Shown one piece after another: positions 26,079 through 35,621 of a DNA stretch of 64,000 nucleotides (position 1 is its first letter; each line of letters begins with the position of its first letter). Made by a program: the position numbers and the translations under genes. The notes beneath the pieces are model-generated. The model did no database searches and was not told the origin of the DNA. It worked only from the letters and a program-made list of their open reading frames with translations. Source of the stretch: Spirosoma foliorum (GTDB taxonomy: Bacteria > Bacteroidota > Bacteroidia > Cytophagales > Spirosomataceae). The stretch is from assembly GCF_014117325.1 (NCBI RefSeq), contig NZ_CP059732.1, forward strand, positions 558,001 through 622,000, given 5' to 3'.

Positions 26079-27683
26079 TTATTTTACATCCCAGAAAATC
26101 TTGGTTGTCAGATTGTCTGTTGCTTTTATCGCGGCATAATTAGTCGCGTTGTACGTAATTTCATTACCCGGAATCGTCCATCGAACGGGAGGTAATGTCT
26201 GATTGTTTGCATTGTCGACCTGGAAGCTCAGCGTTGGGTAATCCAACCGGCGGAGGTCTGACCAGTTGTCATACGGCATTACCAGATTGTAGTGCAGCCA
26301 TTTCTGGGTAGCAATCAGTTTTAGCTTGTCGGCGCTGGTGGTGGCACTGCTCCAGTTTACACCTTTGCCAGCAATGTAAGCCGAAATAGAGGCATCGGTT
26401 GCTGCTGTAGGCTTGGTCGAACCCGTTACACCCGTTGCGTTGGTTACGGCTAAAATACCGTTGTAGAACTGCACCGACTGAGCAATCGCTGTTTCGTAAG
26501 CTGTTTTTGCCGAAGCATCGTTACCGATACGCAGGTAGTATTCCGCTTTGATCAGGTTTATCTGCGGAGCATTGATCAGGATACCTGGGAAGAACTGATT
26601 GCGACTTAGTGTATAACGGTTGTAGATCGCTACCTGGCCAGCATTGAAAAGCGCCGTTTGCGTACCTTCCGTAGCGGTTGGATCAAGCCCAATGTACTTC
26701 CCGCCAGCACTAGCACCTGGCTCGAAAAGGATTGGCAAGCGTGGATCGTTGTTGGCATTCATGTTGTCGATCATGGCTTTACCCGCTGTATTGCCAAACC
26801 AGCCAGCCGACTCTAAACCGTCCTGGAATCCTTTCGAGTTGATATCGGTGTTGATATCATACACGTTCATCTGAATATTCTGCGCGTTCGTTTCAACGAT
26901 TGGGTACGTAGTTGAATTACCCAGAATCTCAGCCATTTCGGTATTCGAACGAGATTTGAAGCTGTCTACATCCGAAACCCGATTCAACAACCGCAGACGT
27001 AGCGAGTTCGCATACCGTTTCCACAGCGTTACATCGCCTTTGTTCAGGAAGTCCTGGGTCTGAAACGACTTCTGGTAACCCGAGTTTAACGTGATGCCGT
27101 TCAATTCAGTTGAAATACGCTTTAAATCATCCAACAAGAACGTATAGATGCTTTCGGCCGTATCAAACTTCGCGCTGGATGCTATATAATCGCCACCGTT
27201 GGTGCTAAGCATACCAGCTGCGCTAAACGGAATCGAACCGTGCAAATCGACCAGTTTCGCGGTGTAATCATAGACGTACACGGCAGCTGCCAGCATGAAT
27301 ATTTTGCGGTCAGCTTGTTGATCGGCAGGCTTCGATGCGTAGATTTTTTGCAGTTCGCGGTACTGCGCCAACATGTTGTAATAGTTGTACCATACATCTT
27401 CAATTCCCGACGAGCCCGGAACGTACTGACCCGATGAGTTGGTCCAGCCCGTTGCCTGCGTGTAGTGGTTTATGGATGTCCGTAAGCTAACGAAGTAGTA
27501 GCGATAGCCTGGAAGTACGTAATCTTTATTGGAATAGAGGACGCCCGTAAATTGCTTTTCAACGGTTGTTTCCGCAATCTTAGCCGGGTTTGGGTAAGCT
27601 TCTGTGAAATCAGACTCCTTACAGGACACGTTCGCCAGCAGAAGCCCTCCTAAAAGCAGAGATGATATTTTTTTCATTTTCAT
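26079..27683 (-). CDS. SusD/RagB-family outer-membrane lipoprotein
   Basis: A surface-exposed, glycan- or peptide-binding lipoprotein that closes the SusC channel. The 534-residue precursor has the lipobox LLANVSC with C21 as lipid attachment site (about C19 if the second ATG, MKKISS, is the start). The helical TPR-like N-terminal part (WYNYYNMLAQYRELQKIY) and the C-terminal region with NQFFPGILINAPQINLIKAEYYLRIG fit the SusD-2 subgroup. The gene lies 13 bases downstream of its SusC partner, a standard pair. The substrate is not readable from sequence. Confidence 0.93.
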   Translation of the reverse strand: MKMKKISSLLLGGLLLANVSCKESDFTEAYPNPAKIAETTVEKQFTGVLYSNKDYVLPGYRYYFVSLRTSINHYTQATGWTNSSGQYVPGSSGIEDVWYNYYNMLAQYRELQKIYASKPADQQADRKIFMLAAAVYVYDYTAKLVDLHGSIPFSAAGMLSTNGGDYIASSAKFDTAESIYTFLLDDLKRISTELNGITLNSGYQKSFQTQDFLNKGDVTLWKRYANSLRLRLLNRVSDVDSFKSRSNTEMAEILGNSTTYPIVETNAQNIQMNVYDINTDINSKGFQDGLESAGWFGNTAGKAMIDNMNANNDPRLPILFEPGASAGGKYIGLDPTATEGTQTALFNAGQVAIYNRYTLSRNQFFPGILINAPQINLIKAEYYLRIGNDASAKTAYETAIAQSVQFYNGILAVTNATGVTGSTKPTAATDASISAYIAGKGVNWSSATTSADKLKLIATQKWLHYNLVMPYDNWSDLRRLDYPTLSFQVDNANNQTLPPVRWTIPGNEITYNATNYAAIKATDNLTTKIFWDVK

Positions 27684-27696
27684 GATTGAATTAAGA

Positions 27697-30600
27697 TTAG
27701 AAGCTGGCGCGTAACATGACCCCCATTGTCCGGAAAGATGGGTTGTTACCAGCGTTGTTGATGTTATCCGACCATTTCGTACCTACGTTGGTTTGCTCAG
27801 CATCCAGATCCTTGATGGTCCGGTAGATGAAGAACAGGTTCCGTCCGAACACTGACAACGTCAGGTTCTGGGTACCAATTTTACGCGTCAGGCTGGCAGG
27901 AATCCGATAGCCAAACGAGATCTCCCGCATTTTGACATAGGTGTTTTCCTTCACATACAACTCATACCGGGAACTGCTATACTGCGGGCCACCCCAGTTG
28001 TAGGTGTTGTTGTAATAAACAGCCTGCGAGATAACGTTGGTATTGGCTTCGCCCGTTGGCAATACACCACTCATCAACATACCATCGTGGTAAACAACTT
28101 CGCCGTTTGGTCCGGCCGATGCCGTTGTCTGGATACCTTTGCCCGATGCGTCTTTATAGTACGCAAGACCACCATGTTCGGCATCCATAGCCGTCAGGCT
28201 TTCTTCGGTCAAACCACGCGATGTCAGCCAGTTAATACCCGTCGGCATGATCGAACCCCCATAGCGGAAGTCAACCACAACGTCCAGATTGAAGCCTTTG
28301 TAGCTGAAGTTGTTCAGCAAACCACCCGTCAGTTTTGGCATGGCGTTACCAGCCTTAATCCAGTTGTTGGCATCCAGTTGGTAGATACCGTTCGTACCAA
28401 CTACACTCTGTCCGCTGGAATTTTTCAGAATTCCGTGCACATAAATATCACCCATTGGCTGACCAACTACCGAGCGTAACTGAGCGGCATTACCATCGTA
28501 ATCAGCGTGTAACAGTTCAGTCGAACCGTTCGCCAGTTTCTCAACTTTGTTGCTGTTTTTGGCCAGGTTCAAGGTCAGATCCCAGTTAAATCCGTTAGGC
28601 GATGTGCTTCTGATCGGCGATACATTCAAACCTAATTCGATACCCTGGTTCCGTAGTGTACCAATGTTGGCCAGAATCGTTTTGGCACCTGAGCTGGCAG
28701 CAATCGTCAACGGAAGAATCTGGTCTACGATTTGTGCGTTGTAGTACGACAGATCGATACCCAATCTGTTTCGGAACAGTTTCGCTTCCAGACCGAATTC
28801 AAACTCGTGCTTCTGCTCTGGGCGGATTTTATCGTTACCATAGTCGCTGCTGATGTTTGTGTACAACACCGAGCTACCACCGCTTTGCTGTACGCTCAGG
28901 CTTCCCTGATTGTAGGCGTTGTTCGCACTGTAGATAGCCGGATAGTTACCCACGATACCCCACGATGCTCTCAGTTTAGCATAGCTAATGGCTGTAGGCA
29001 ATCTAAACAGATCACTGAACACTAAGCTTGAGTTAACCGATGGGTAAACGAAGGCGTTGTTACCTTTCGCCAGCGTAGAGGTACGGTCTCTGCGAACCGT
29101 TCCTTCGATGAAGAAGAAGTTTTTGTAATCAAAGTTTACTGTACCCAGGAAAGCGTCCCGAACATAGCGATCGCGGCTATTCGTACCATTGGCTGTATTA
29201 ACCGAAGCGGAGAGATCGAAGAAATTTTCGGTACTCAAGCCACCGTTGGTCGAACGGGTCATCAACGTGTTCAGCATTTTGTTAGCTGTATAGCCACCCC
29301 GTGCCGAAACGGTCATGTCTTCGTTCAGTTTTTTGGTATAGTTCAACAGAATGTCGGTATAAACATTGCTATAAAGGTTGTTGCTCATCGCGAACGAACC
29401 CGAGTATCCAAAAGCCAGCGGAATAGAGCTGCGCTGCTTATCTTCTATACGTTCCGACGTAAAGTCCGTTCCAACCCGGCCCCGTAGCGACAGGTTATCC
29501 AGAATATTCCAGGTTTGCGTAATGCTGGCAATAATCCGGTTGCTATACTCATCGTAGGTATTGGCGCGCGTGCTCCACACATAATCCCCAATATCCGTTT
29601 TGAAACCGTTGCGAATAATGTTCTCGCTAGGTGTCAGGCTTTGATTGGTTCCGGTCACGTACTTATAGCCCTGGCTGGTTTGGTACTTGTTGAAATACCA
29701 ATCGGCCGACTCAAAGCGGTTCATCATCCCCGAAAAGTTGTTGATCATACGATCCACTTTAAACGGACGATTGTGCGTGAACTGATTGACGTAGTTAACC
29801 ATCAGATCCGTTTTCAGCTTTGGGTTGACGTTAAAGCTGGCGTTCAGGTTCATGATGTTCTTTTCGTTTTTCGCACCGTAGCTGATCATTCCGTTATCCT
29901 GCCGGGTGTATGAAAAACGCAGGTTAGAATTTTCGGTCGATTTCGAAACCGCCAGGTTGATATTAGCACTGTGCGCACTCTGGAACAAATCGGCATAGCT
30001 ATTACCCGATGCAACATAAGGCCGGATTACGCCGTCAAACGCCATAACAGGTTGCCCATCGAATTTAGGGCCGAAGTTAACCGTGGCACCAAGTAAACCA
30101 CGCGTATCGCCTTTTCCATCGCCATCGGTGTCGTAGTAAATGAAGCCGTTAGCATCCTGACCGCCGTCGGCATAGTTCTTGAAATAACCAGGACCTCTTA
30201 CATTCTGATAACGAGGCAAGTAGGCAATTTTATCAACACTATAGCTAGCGCTGAAATCTACACCTAATCCTTTTTTGCCTTTACCGGTTTTGGTAGTTAC
30301 CAGTACCACACCGTTAACGGCCTCAGAACCATACAACGCAGCAGCCGAAGCACCTTTCAGAATAGAGATGTTTTCAATATCGGCTGGGTTCAAGTCCAAC
30401 AGACCATTACCCCGAATGCGTTGATCACCCCAGTAATCGTTGTTTCGTACCTCACCATTCCGAATGGGGATACCATCCATAACGATCAGCGGCTGCGTAT
30501 TACCCGTAATGGAAGCTAACCCCCGAATGCTGATACTCACCGCACTGGTTGCACCACCGGGTGTAGCATTGATGGTCACGCCGGGCGCTTTTCCGTACAA

Positions 30601-31020
30601 GGCCGTAGCAAAGTTCGGTGAAGCCGTTTTGATCAGCGCGTCATTTTTAACAACGGCAGTAGCATAACCCAGTGCACGCTCTTCCCGCTTGATACCCAAC
30701 GCCGTTACAACCACTTCATCGATCACCGACGCATCTTCGTCCAGCGTAACATCGACTGATGATTTGCCTTCAATGGCCACTTCTTTGGTTTTGTACCCAA
30801 TGAATGAGAAGACTAATGTTTTGTTTTTCGCGGTGGCGATGGTGTATTTTCCATCAGCGTCGGTGATGGTACCAGATGTACTGCCTTTCACCACAATAGA
30901 GACACCCGGTAAAGGCTGACCATCGGCGCCTGTCGTTACTCTACCCGAAATGGACTGTGCCAATGCGGGCGTGCTTACTATCAACAGCATGATAATAAGC
31001 CTTAGTAAATCTTTTGCCAT
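27697..31020 (-). CDS. SusC/RagA-family TonB-dependent outer-membrane transporter
   Basis: An energy-dependent outer-membrane importer of 1107 residues. A signal peptide ends PALAQS, then a carboxypeptidase-D-regulatory-like domain (about 23-105; GADGQPLPGVSIVVKG) and a TonB plug (about 110-230; YGSEAVNGVVLVTTKTGKGKKG) precede the 22-strand barrel, which ends in a terminal aromatic residue (MLRASF). A separate N-terminal STN domain is absent, so it is not of the type that signals directly to an anti-sigma factor. It sits just before susD, about 250 bases from the divergent SUMF1-sialidase gene. Confidence 0.95.
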   Translation of the reverse strand: MAKDLLRLIIMLLIVSTPALAQSISGRVTTGADGQPLPGVSIVVKGSTSGTITDADGKYTIATAKNKTLVFSFIGYKTKEVAIEGKSSVDVTLDEDASVIDEVVVTALGIKREERALGYATAVVKNDALIKTASPNFATALYGKAPGVTINATPGGATSAVSISIRGLASITGNTQPLIVMDGIPIRNGEVRNNDYWGDQRIRGNGLLDLNPADIENISILKGASAAALYGSEAVNGVVLVTTKTGKGKKGLGVDFSASYSVDKIAYLPRYQNVRGPGYFKNYADGGQDANGFIYYDTDGDGKGDTRGLLGATVNFGPKFDGQPVMAFDGVIRPYVASGNSYADLFQSAHSANINLAVSKSTENSNLRFSYTRQDNGMISYGAKNEKNIMNLNASFNVNPKLKTDLMVNYVNQFTHNRPFKVDRMINNFSGMMNRFESADWYFNKYQTSQGYKYVTGTNQSLTPSENIIRNGFKTDIGDYVWSTRANTYDEYSNRIIASITQTWNILDNLSLRGRVGTDFTSERIEDKQRSSIPLAFGYSGSFAMSNNLYSNVYTDILLNYTKKLNEDMTVSARGGYTANKMLNTLMTRSTNGGLSTENFFDLSASVNTANGTNSRDRYVRDAFLGTVNFDYKNFFFIEGTVRRDRTSTLAKGNNAFVYPSVNSSLVFSDLFRLPTAISYAKLRASWGIVGNYPAIYSANNAYNQGSLSVQQSGGSSVLYTNISSDYGNDKIRPEQKHEFEFGLEAKLFRNRLGIDLSYYNAQIVDQILPLTIAASSGAKTILANIGTLRNQGIELGLNVSPIRSTSPNGFNWDLTLNLAKNSNKVEKLANGSTELLHADYDGNAAQLRSVVGQPMGDIYVHGILKNSSGQSVVGTNGIYQLDANNWIKAGNAMPKLTGGLLNNFSYKGFNLDVVVDFRYGGSIMPTGINWLTSRGLTEESLTAMDAEHGGLAYYKDASGKGIQTTASAGPNGEVVYHDGMLMSGVLPTGEANTNVISQAVYYNNTYNWGGPQYSSSRYELYVKENTYVKMREISFGYRIPASLTRKIGTQNLTLSVFGRNLFFIYRTIKDLDAEQTNVGTKWSDNINNAGNNPSFRTMGVMLRASF

Positions 31021-31275
31021 AGAATAATCGGATTAAGTTTAAGTTAAAGAAATTTTATACAATATTAATAAATTTATTTAATCGCCACTCATAAAATAAA
31101 ATTTTTTAAAATATCGACTCTTTACTAGCTTGATCCGATAAGTTTGCTAGGAAAACCTGTTAATAATTGCTCATCACCTGAAAATCAGGGATTAAGGATA
31201 TATTAATATGGGTGTCGTATTTTTACCTAGCTGGTTCTGGATTTCTACCTAAGCCGAAAAATTCCACCAAAACAT

Positions 31276-33366
31276 ATGTCCATCAAAAACACTGCATTAA
31301 ATTTTAGTTGTCACCTGATCAACATGTTTATACCTATACGTTCCCTTTCGAGAAGTCCCAAACCGATGATGATAGTCCTGTTTTGGTTGCTTGGGATTAC
31401 TACTTTAGTGGCTCAAACGGTCAATTCAATTGGCATTCGGCTGGTCTCGATACCGGCCGGCAAGTTTTACATGGGTTCGGAACGTGACGGAAAAGATGCC
31501 GACGAATCGCCAGTCCATCGAGTAACAATCACGAAGTCCTTTCTGCTGGCAGCTACCGAGGTGACTAATGCGCAGTACGAAGCATTTGACCCGGCTCACA
31601 AAACGCTGCGGGGAAAAAACGGCTTTTCGAAAGAAGATGATGAGGCCGTCGTTTTTGTCGATTATGTCAATGCAGTTGCTTTTTGCGACTGGCTATCCCG
31701 CAAAGAAGGCAAACCCTATCGGCTGCCCACCGAGGCCGAATGGGAATATGCGTGTCGGGCTGGAACGATCAGCGATTTTTCAACGGGCAACTCGCTTCCC
31801 AAGGCGCTTCAAAAAAGTCAGCAAACCGACCGTGACCCTGTCATTGTCTCCTTAAAAGTAGGCCAGACGGTACCTAACCCGTGGGGGATTCACGATATGC
31901 ATGGCAACGTAGAAGAATGGTGTCTGGACTGGTATGGGCCTTATAGTGGCGAACAAAGCGATCCGGTTGGTCGGGCAGCCGGTACGTTTCGGGTGACGCG
32001 GGGTGGTAGTCATGGAACGCCGGTTACGTTTCTACGTTCGGCCAATCGGTTAGCTATGATTCCCGAAGATAAGAGTTGGTTGGTAGGGTTTCGCATCGTA
32101 CAGGCACCAATGCCTTCTACACAACCCCAGCCAGCAGCGACTGCCCCTGCCGTGATGCAGCGGGTCTCTCAAAAACGTTTCAGTTGGCATCCGGTTTCGA
32201 CAACGCAGCCCGTTTTTAAGGAGCCTCAACGATACGTCAGGAAGCCGGATTGCGCCTTAAACGTACCGTTTTATAGTCATAACCACCAACCTGCCATTTC
32301 CTGGTACCCTAACGGCGATCTTCTGGCCATCTGGTTCTCGACAGATGCTGAATCCGGACGCGAAATGACGGTACTGGCTAGTCGTTTGCGAGCCAGAGCA
32401 ACCACTTGGGATGAGCCTTCGGAGTTCTTTAAAGTCCCCGATCGAAACATGACGGGAGCGTCGCTTTTTCAGGATAAGCAAGGGACCCTTTACCACATGA
32501 ACGGTGTAGAGACCGATGGCGACTGGCAAAACCTGGCCATGATACTCCGAACCAGTCAAGACAACGGCGCAAACTGGTCGAAGCCTTTGCTGGCAAATCC
32601 AGAACACAGAAAACGGAATCAGGTCATTGCAGGTCTATTTCAGACAAAAGAAGGCTGGCTTGTTCAAGCGGCCGATGCCGATCCGGGCCCAACCGGCGGA
32701 ACCGCAATTCATATAAGTAAGGATCGGGGTAAAATCTGGGAAATGCCCTATACCGAACCGCAAACGCCCGACTATAAAGCAGGGGCAACCGGTGGCCTTA
32801 TTGCGGGCATCCACGCGGGTGTCGTGCAACGGAACGACGGGAGTCTACTGGCGCTGGGGCGCAAAGATGATATTCCAGGACCGGATAGCGTCGGTTTACG
32901 AATGCCTATGAGCGTGTCGACCGATATGGGAAAAACCTGGACTTATTCGGCGTCGGAGTTGCCCCCGGTATGGAGTGGGCAGCGGTTAGTACTCTACCGA
33001 CTCAACGAAGGCCCCCTCCTTGTCGTGTCCTTCACCCATCATCCCGACGAGCGGGAAGGTCCGAAAGCGGGTATGTTGTTTAACAAAGCGAGTGGAGCGC
33101 CTTACAAAGGCTATGGTATGTACGCTGCCCTTTCGTTCGACGAAGGCAAAACCTGGTCGATCAAAAAACTATTGACCGATGGCAAAGAGCGATACCTTAA
33201 TGGAGGAGCCTGGACGGGCGCTTTCGAGATGGACAGTACTCATGCAGAACCCAAAGGCTATCTGGCTATCACCCAAACGCCCGACAATATGATTCACTTG
33301 CTTAGTAGCAGTCTGCATTATCAGTTTAATCTAGCCTGGCTAAAGGAGTTGCCTATCAACGAATAA
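31276..33366 (+). CDS. Exported fusion of SUMF1/FGE-like domain and BNR-repeat sialidase-like domain
   Basis: A protein of up to 696 residues; the signal peptide near MMIVLFWLLGITTLVAQ suggests a start at an internal Met. Residues about 50-275 form a SUMF1/FGE-sulfatase domain, with IPAGKFYMGS, PVHRVTIT, YRLPTEAEWEYACRAG and DMHGNVEEWCLDWYG. The cysteines used by formylglycine-generating enzyme near the C-terminal end (where this protein reads LRSANRLAM) are missing, so it is probably not FGE-active. After a Pro/Ala linker comes a beta-propeller (about 325-690) with four Asp boxes: TSQDNGANW, ISKDRGKIW, VSTDMGKTW and LSFDEGKTW. An exo-alpha-sialidase or related hydrolase is likely, but not certain. 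Confidence 0.8.
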   Translation: MSIKNTALNFSCHLINMFIPIRSLSRSPKPMMIVLFWLLGITTLVAQTVNSIGIRLVSIPAGKFYMGSERDGKDADESPVHRVTITKSFLLAATEVTNAQYEAFDPAHKTLRGKNGFSKEDDEAVVFVDYVNAVAFCDWLSRKEGKPYRLPTEAEWEYACRAGTISDFSTGNSLPKALQKSQQTDRDPVIVSLKVGQTVPNPWGIHDMHGNVEEWCLDWYGPYSGEQSDPVGRAAGTFRVTRGGSHGTPVTFLRSANRLAMIPEDKSWLVGFRIVQAPMPSTQPQPAATAPAVMQRVSQKRFSWHPVSTTQPVFKEPQRYVRKPDCALNVPFYSHNHQPAISWYPNGDLLAIWFSTDAESGREMTVLASRLRARATTWDEPSEFFKVPDRNMTGASLFQDKQGTLYHMNGVETDGDWQNLAMILRTSQDNGANWSKPLLANPEHRKRNQVIAGLFQTKEGWLVQAADADPGPTGGTAIHISKDRGKIWEMPYTEPQTPDYKAGATGGLIAGIHAGVVQRNDGSLLALGRKDDIPGPDSVGLRMPMSVSTDMGKTWTYSASELPPVWSGQRLVLYRLNEGPLLVVSFTHHPDEREGPKAGMLFNKASGAPYKGYGMYAALSFDEGKTWSIKKLLTDGKERYLNGGAWTGAFEMDSTHAEPKGYLAITQTPDNMIHLLSSSLHYQFNLAWLKELPINE

Positions 33367-33550
33367 ACTCCTCATTATAAGTTTACTTTTCTTAGGATTT
33401 TAGCACAAGAACTCTCATATTTGAGTATATTTCATCACTATAATTACTTAGTAGAAGGATTTTGGCATTCCGTTTAATAGAAGAATCAGTTATCCTGACA
33501 CGATACCTATTTAGTCATCAACCGGTATATTATTTAATAAATGAAAACGC

Positions 33551-33997
33551 ATGGGTGTATTGAAACACATTGATGGTTCGCCGGAAACTCAGGAGGCTAC
33601 CCGAGGAACCAGCAATCTGTCGCTATATGATCGTTATGGTTCACTGGCCTATGGAATAATTTTGAAAATCATTCCAGAACCCGAACTTGCTCAGAAGGTA
33701 CTTATTGACCTATTCGCATCGCTACATGTAAAATCGTATACAGAAAACGGGCATCGGATAAGCATTGAAATTATTCGTTTAGCCAGAATTAAAGCGCTTG
33801 AAGCCAGTCCTCCGCGGAGCAATAAATCTCCATTTGTTCAGGGCACTATGGTGAACGATGATCTGGAAAAACTGGTTTTTGATTTATCATTCTATAAGGG
33901 ATATTCGATCGAGGAGATTGCGAATAAATTACAACTGTCTCAAACGAATGTATTGAGCATGATTTATGCTTATTTTAAGCAACAACGCTTATCTTAA
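33551..33997 (+). CDS. Reduced ECF sigma factor (SigK-like)
   Basis: A 148-residue protein, shorter than the usual 170-190. LSLYDRYGSLAYGIILKIIPEPELAQKVLIDLFASLH resembles the sigma-70 region 2 helices, ISIEIIRLARIKALE region 2.4-2.5, and LVFDLSFYKGYSIEEIANKLQLSQTNVLSMIYAYFKQQR the region 4 helix-turn-helix of SigK-type ECF factors. Several promoter-contacting positions look changed and the linker is short, so DNA binding may be altered or lost. It overlaps the next gene, an RskA-like anti-sigma factor, by 32 bases, the usual arrangement. Confidence 0.65.
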   Translation: MGVLKHIDGSPETQEATRGTSNLSLYDRYGSLAYGIILKIIPEPELAQKVLIDLFASLHVKSYTENGHRISIEIIRLARIKALEASPPRSNKSPFVQGTMVNDDLEKLVFDLSFYKGYSIEEIANKLQLSQTNVLSMIYAYFKQQRLS

Positions 33998-34505
33998 CTG
34001 TACTGACTTGAAGAACTATCAATATTTAACAAACGGAGTTCTGGAATCATACCTGTTAGGATTAACTTCTGAACAGGAAAAAGAAGAACTCAAACAGATA
34101 TTGGCCACCGATGAAGAGGTTTTAACTCAGTTAGACGAAATTGAGACTGAGATGGAAGCCTATTTCATGCGCCATGCTGTTCCTCCGCCACCGGCCATTC
34201 GAGAAAAAATTGAGCTGCGTATCAGCGAAACCGAAATCAAAAAATGGGAACCATCTGTCCAAACTGATTTCACTCAAAAAACGACCGAACCGCCTGTTAA
34301 TGAGCCGTACTATGTCAATGCCGACGTTGACAATACACACATACGAGTCCACAAGCACTGGAAACTGGCTTTTATTGCCGTCTTTATTCTCTCCAAGATT
34401 TTCCTGATAACAGGGCTTTATTTTTACTTCAAAGCGAACAGTCTTGAGCAGGAAATTCAGCGCCTTAAAGCACAGACTCAGCAAACGGTCCCTTCGGGTC
34501 GTTGA
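33966..34505 (+). CDS. RskA-like anti-sigma factor, short form
   Basis: A 179-residue, single-pass membrane protein. The N-terminal part (LTNGVLESYLLGLTSEQEKEELKQIL and EEVLTQLDEIETEMEAYFMRHAVPPPPAIREKIE) is the cytoplasmic anti-sigma domain, then a Thr/Pro-rich linker, one transmembrane helix (WKLAFIAVFILSKIFLITGLYFYF, about 139-162) and a short coiled coil (LEQEIQRLKAQTQQ). The large extracytoplasmic domain that normally follows in RskA homologues is missing. It should hold the upstream sigma factor at the membrane. The ATG start at 33966 overlaps the sigma gene; a TTG near 34009 is an alternative. A terminator follows 60 bases downstream. Confidence 0.65.
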   Translation: MLILSNNAYLNCTDLKNYQYLTNGVLESYLLGLTSEQEKEELKQILATDEEVLTQLDEIETEMEAYFMRHAVPPPPAIREKIELRISETEIKKWEPSVQTDFTQKTTEPPVNEPYYVNADVDNTHIRVHKHWKLAFIAVFILSKIFLITGLYFYFKANSLEQEIQRLKAQTQQTVPSGR

Positions 34506-34564
34506 CCAAAGAGAGACTACATTGCCTGTTGCGCAAGCTTAATAAGCGTTGCCTGGATACAATA

Positions 34565-34598
34565 CAGCCCCGTCATGATTGACGGGGCTGCTTTTTTA
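34565..34598 (+). terminator. Intrinsic terminator of the sigma/anti-sigma operon
   Basis: Stem GCCCCGTCA/TGACGGGGC with a four-base loop, followed by TGC and six T. It is the only structured element in the 310-base gap between the anti-sigma gene and the next small gene; the rest (34599-34815) shows nothing clear. Confidence 0.85.
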
Positions 34599-34815
34599 TA
34601 CGAATGGCGGTCTTATGGGTTAACGTTTGAAAACGTACCCTTTTGACTCCAAAAAGTGTTTTTAGGTAACAAAAGCCGTGAGTGTCACAGGAAGGCCTCA
34701 AGAAAATAAAACCATTTAGCCGCCTTTAGGAGTTTATAGTAAAAATGCCTGAATGATTGTCTGAACTTGCAAAACAGGCCTCTTATTCAATCCATTAACT
34801 GCTTATTCGATTTCA

Positions 34816-35007
34816 ATGGAAGGACTATCAGATCAACCAGCGCCAGCAGAAGAGCAACCATCGCCCCAACAGAAAAATATGGATGCAGCCAACGACTTTC
34901 TGGCAATTTGCGACCGGTTATCAACGGGTTATGACAGTGGTTTTTACTGGGAGGGTGTCCAGCGGGCGTTGCGTATTGCCTCCGGTTTAGAAAAGTGGAC
35001 TGGTTAG
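34816..35007 (+). CDS. Small protein of unknown function (63 aa)
   Basis: An ATG-started frame encoding 63 residues. The N-terminal third is rich in Pro, Gln and Glu and probably unstructured; the second half (NDFLAICDRLSTGYDSGFYWEGVQRALRIASGLEKW) could form two helices. No family is recognised. The stop overlaps a possible upstream start of the next gene, but that gene more likely begins at 35073. It lies in a run of small genes of unknown function. Confidence 0.45.
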   Translation: MEGLSDQPAPAEEQPSPQQKNMDAANDFLAICDRLSTGYDSGFYWEGVQRALRIASGLEKWTG

Positions 35008-35072
35008 TATCTCATTCCATAATGCCACCCCATCCAGCCCTATCAATTCGAACGAGCTTATTAAGAATTCCG

Positions 35073-35621
35073 ATGCAAACCACTCACCGACGGATCATTT
35101 ATATAGTACTCTTCTTAGTATTTATCGCAGGGCAGCTCATGGCCCAACAAACGCCCGATGTTCGTCAGGTCCGTTGGGGTTTTTCACCTAAACAAGTAAA
35201 AGAAACCGAATCGATAAAGCCAACTTCGACCCGGAAGGATAAACTCATTTACGCACGCGTGCCGTTAGTAGATCGCAACGTTGGGCTTGACTATGAGTTC
35301 AATGGCGACTCGTTGCTATCTGTATCTTACTATTATTACACCACCCCAGCCATTACCCAGGCAGATGTAACAGCGGCCTCCTCTGAACTAGAAGCTTTAT
35401 TGAACGAAAAATACGGGCGCGGCAAAGTGACTCAGGTAGGTGAACTTCGAACGGTAAACTGGCTAACCCCCAGAACACAAATTCGCCTTGCGCTTGGCAA
35501 TGTTGATAGAGGTTGGTCTTTAGAACTCGTTTACCTATGTCGGGTTTGCTCAGGAGATCCCAACAGCGCTGTTCTGACTAAAAGCACCTGGAAACCTTAT
35601 AAAGACATTAAGGATTTGTAA
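35073..35621 (+). CDS. Secreted protein of unknown function (182 aa)
   Basis: From the ATG at 35073 the product has a clear signal peptide (MQTTHRRIIYIVLFLVFIAG, ending LMAQQ); the longer frame to 34995 only adds a tail without function. The mature part starts RQVRWGFSPKQVKETE and contains beta-rich segments such as LIYARVPLVDRNVGLDYEFNGDSL and a Tyr run. It ends with a CRVC pair that could form a disulfide. The WGFS start resembles small periplasmic proteins with a 'WG.S..EV' motif found in several bacteria, but no function is known. Confidence 0.6.
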   Translation: MQTTHRRIIYIVLFLVFIAGQLMAQQTPDVRQVRWGFSPKQVKETESIKPTSTRKDKLIYARVPLVDRNVGLDYEFNGDSLLSVSYYYYTTPAITQADVTAASSELEALLNEKYGRGKVTQVGELRTVNWLTPRTQIRLALGNVDRGWSLELVYLCRVCSGDPNSAVLTKSTWKPYKDIKDL

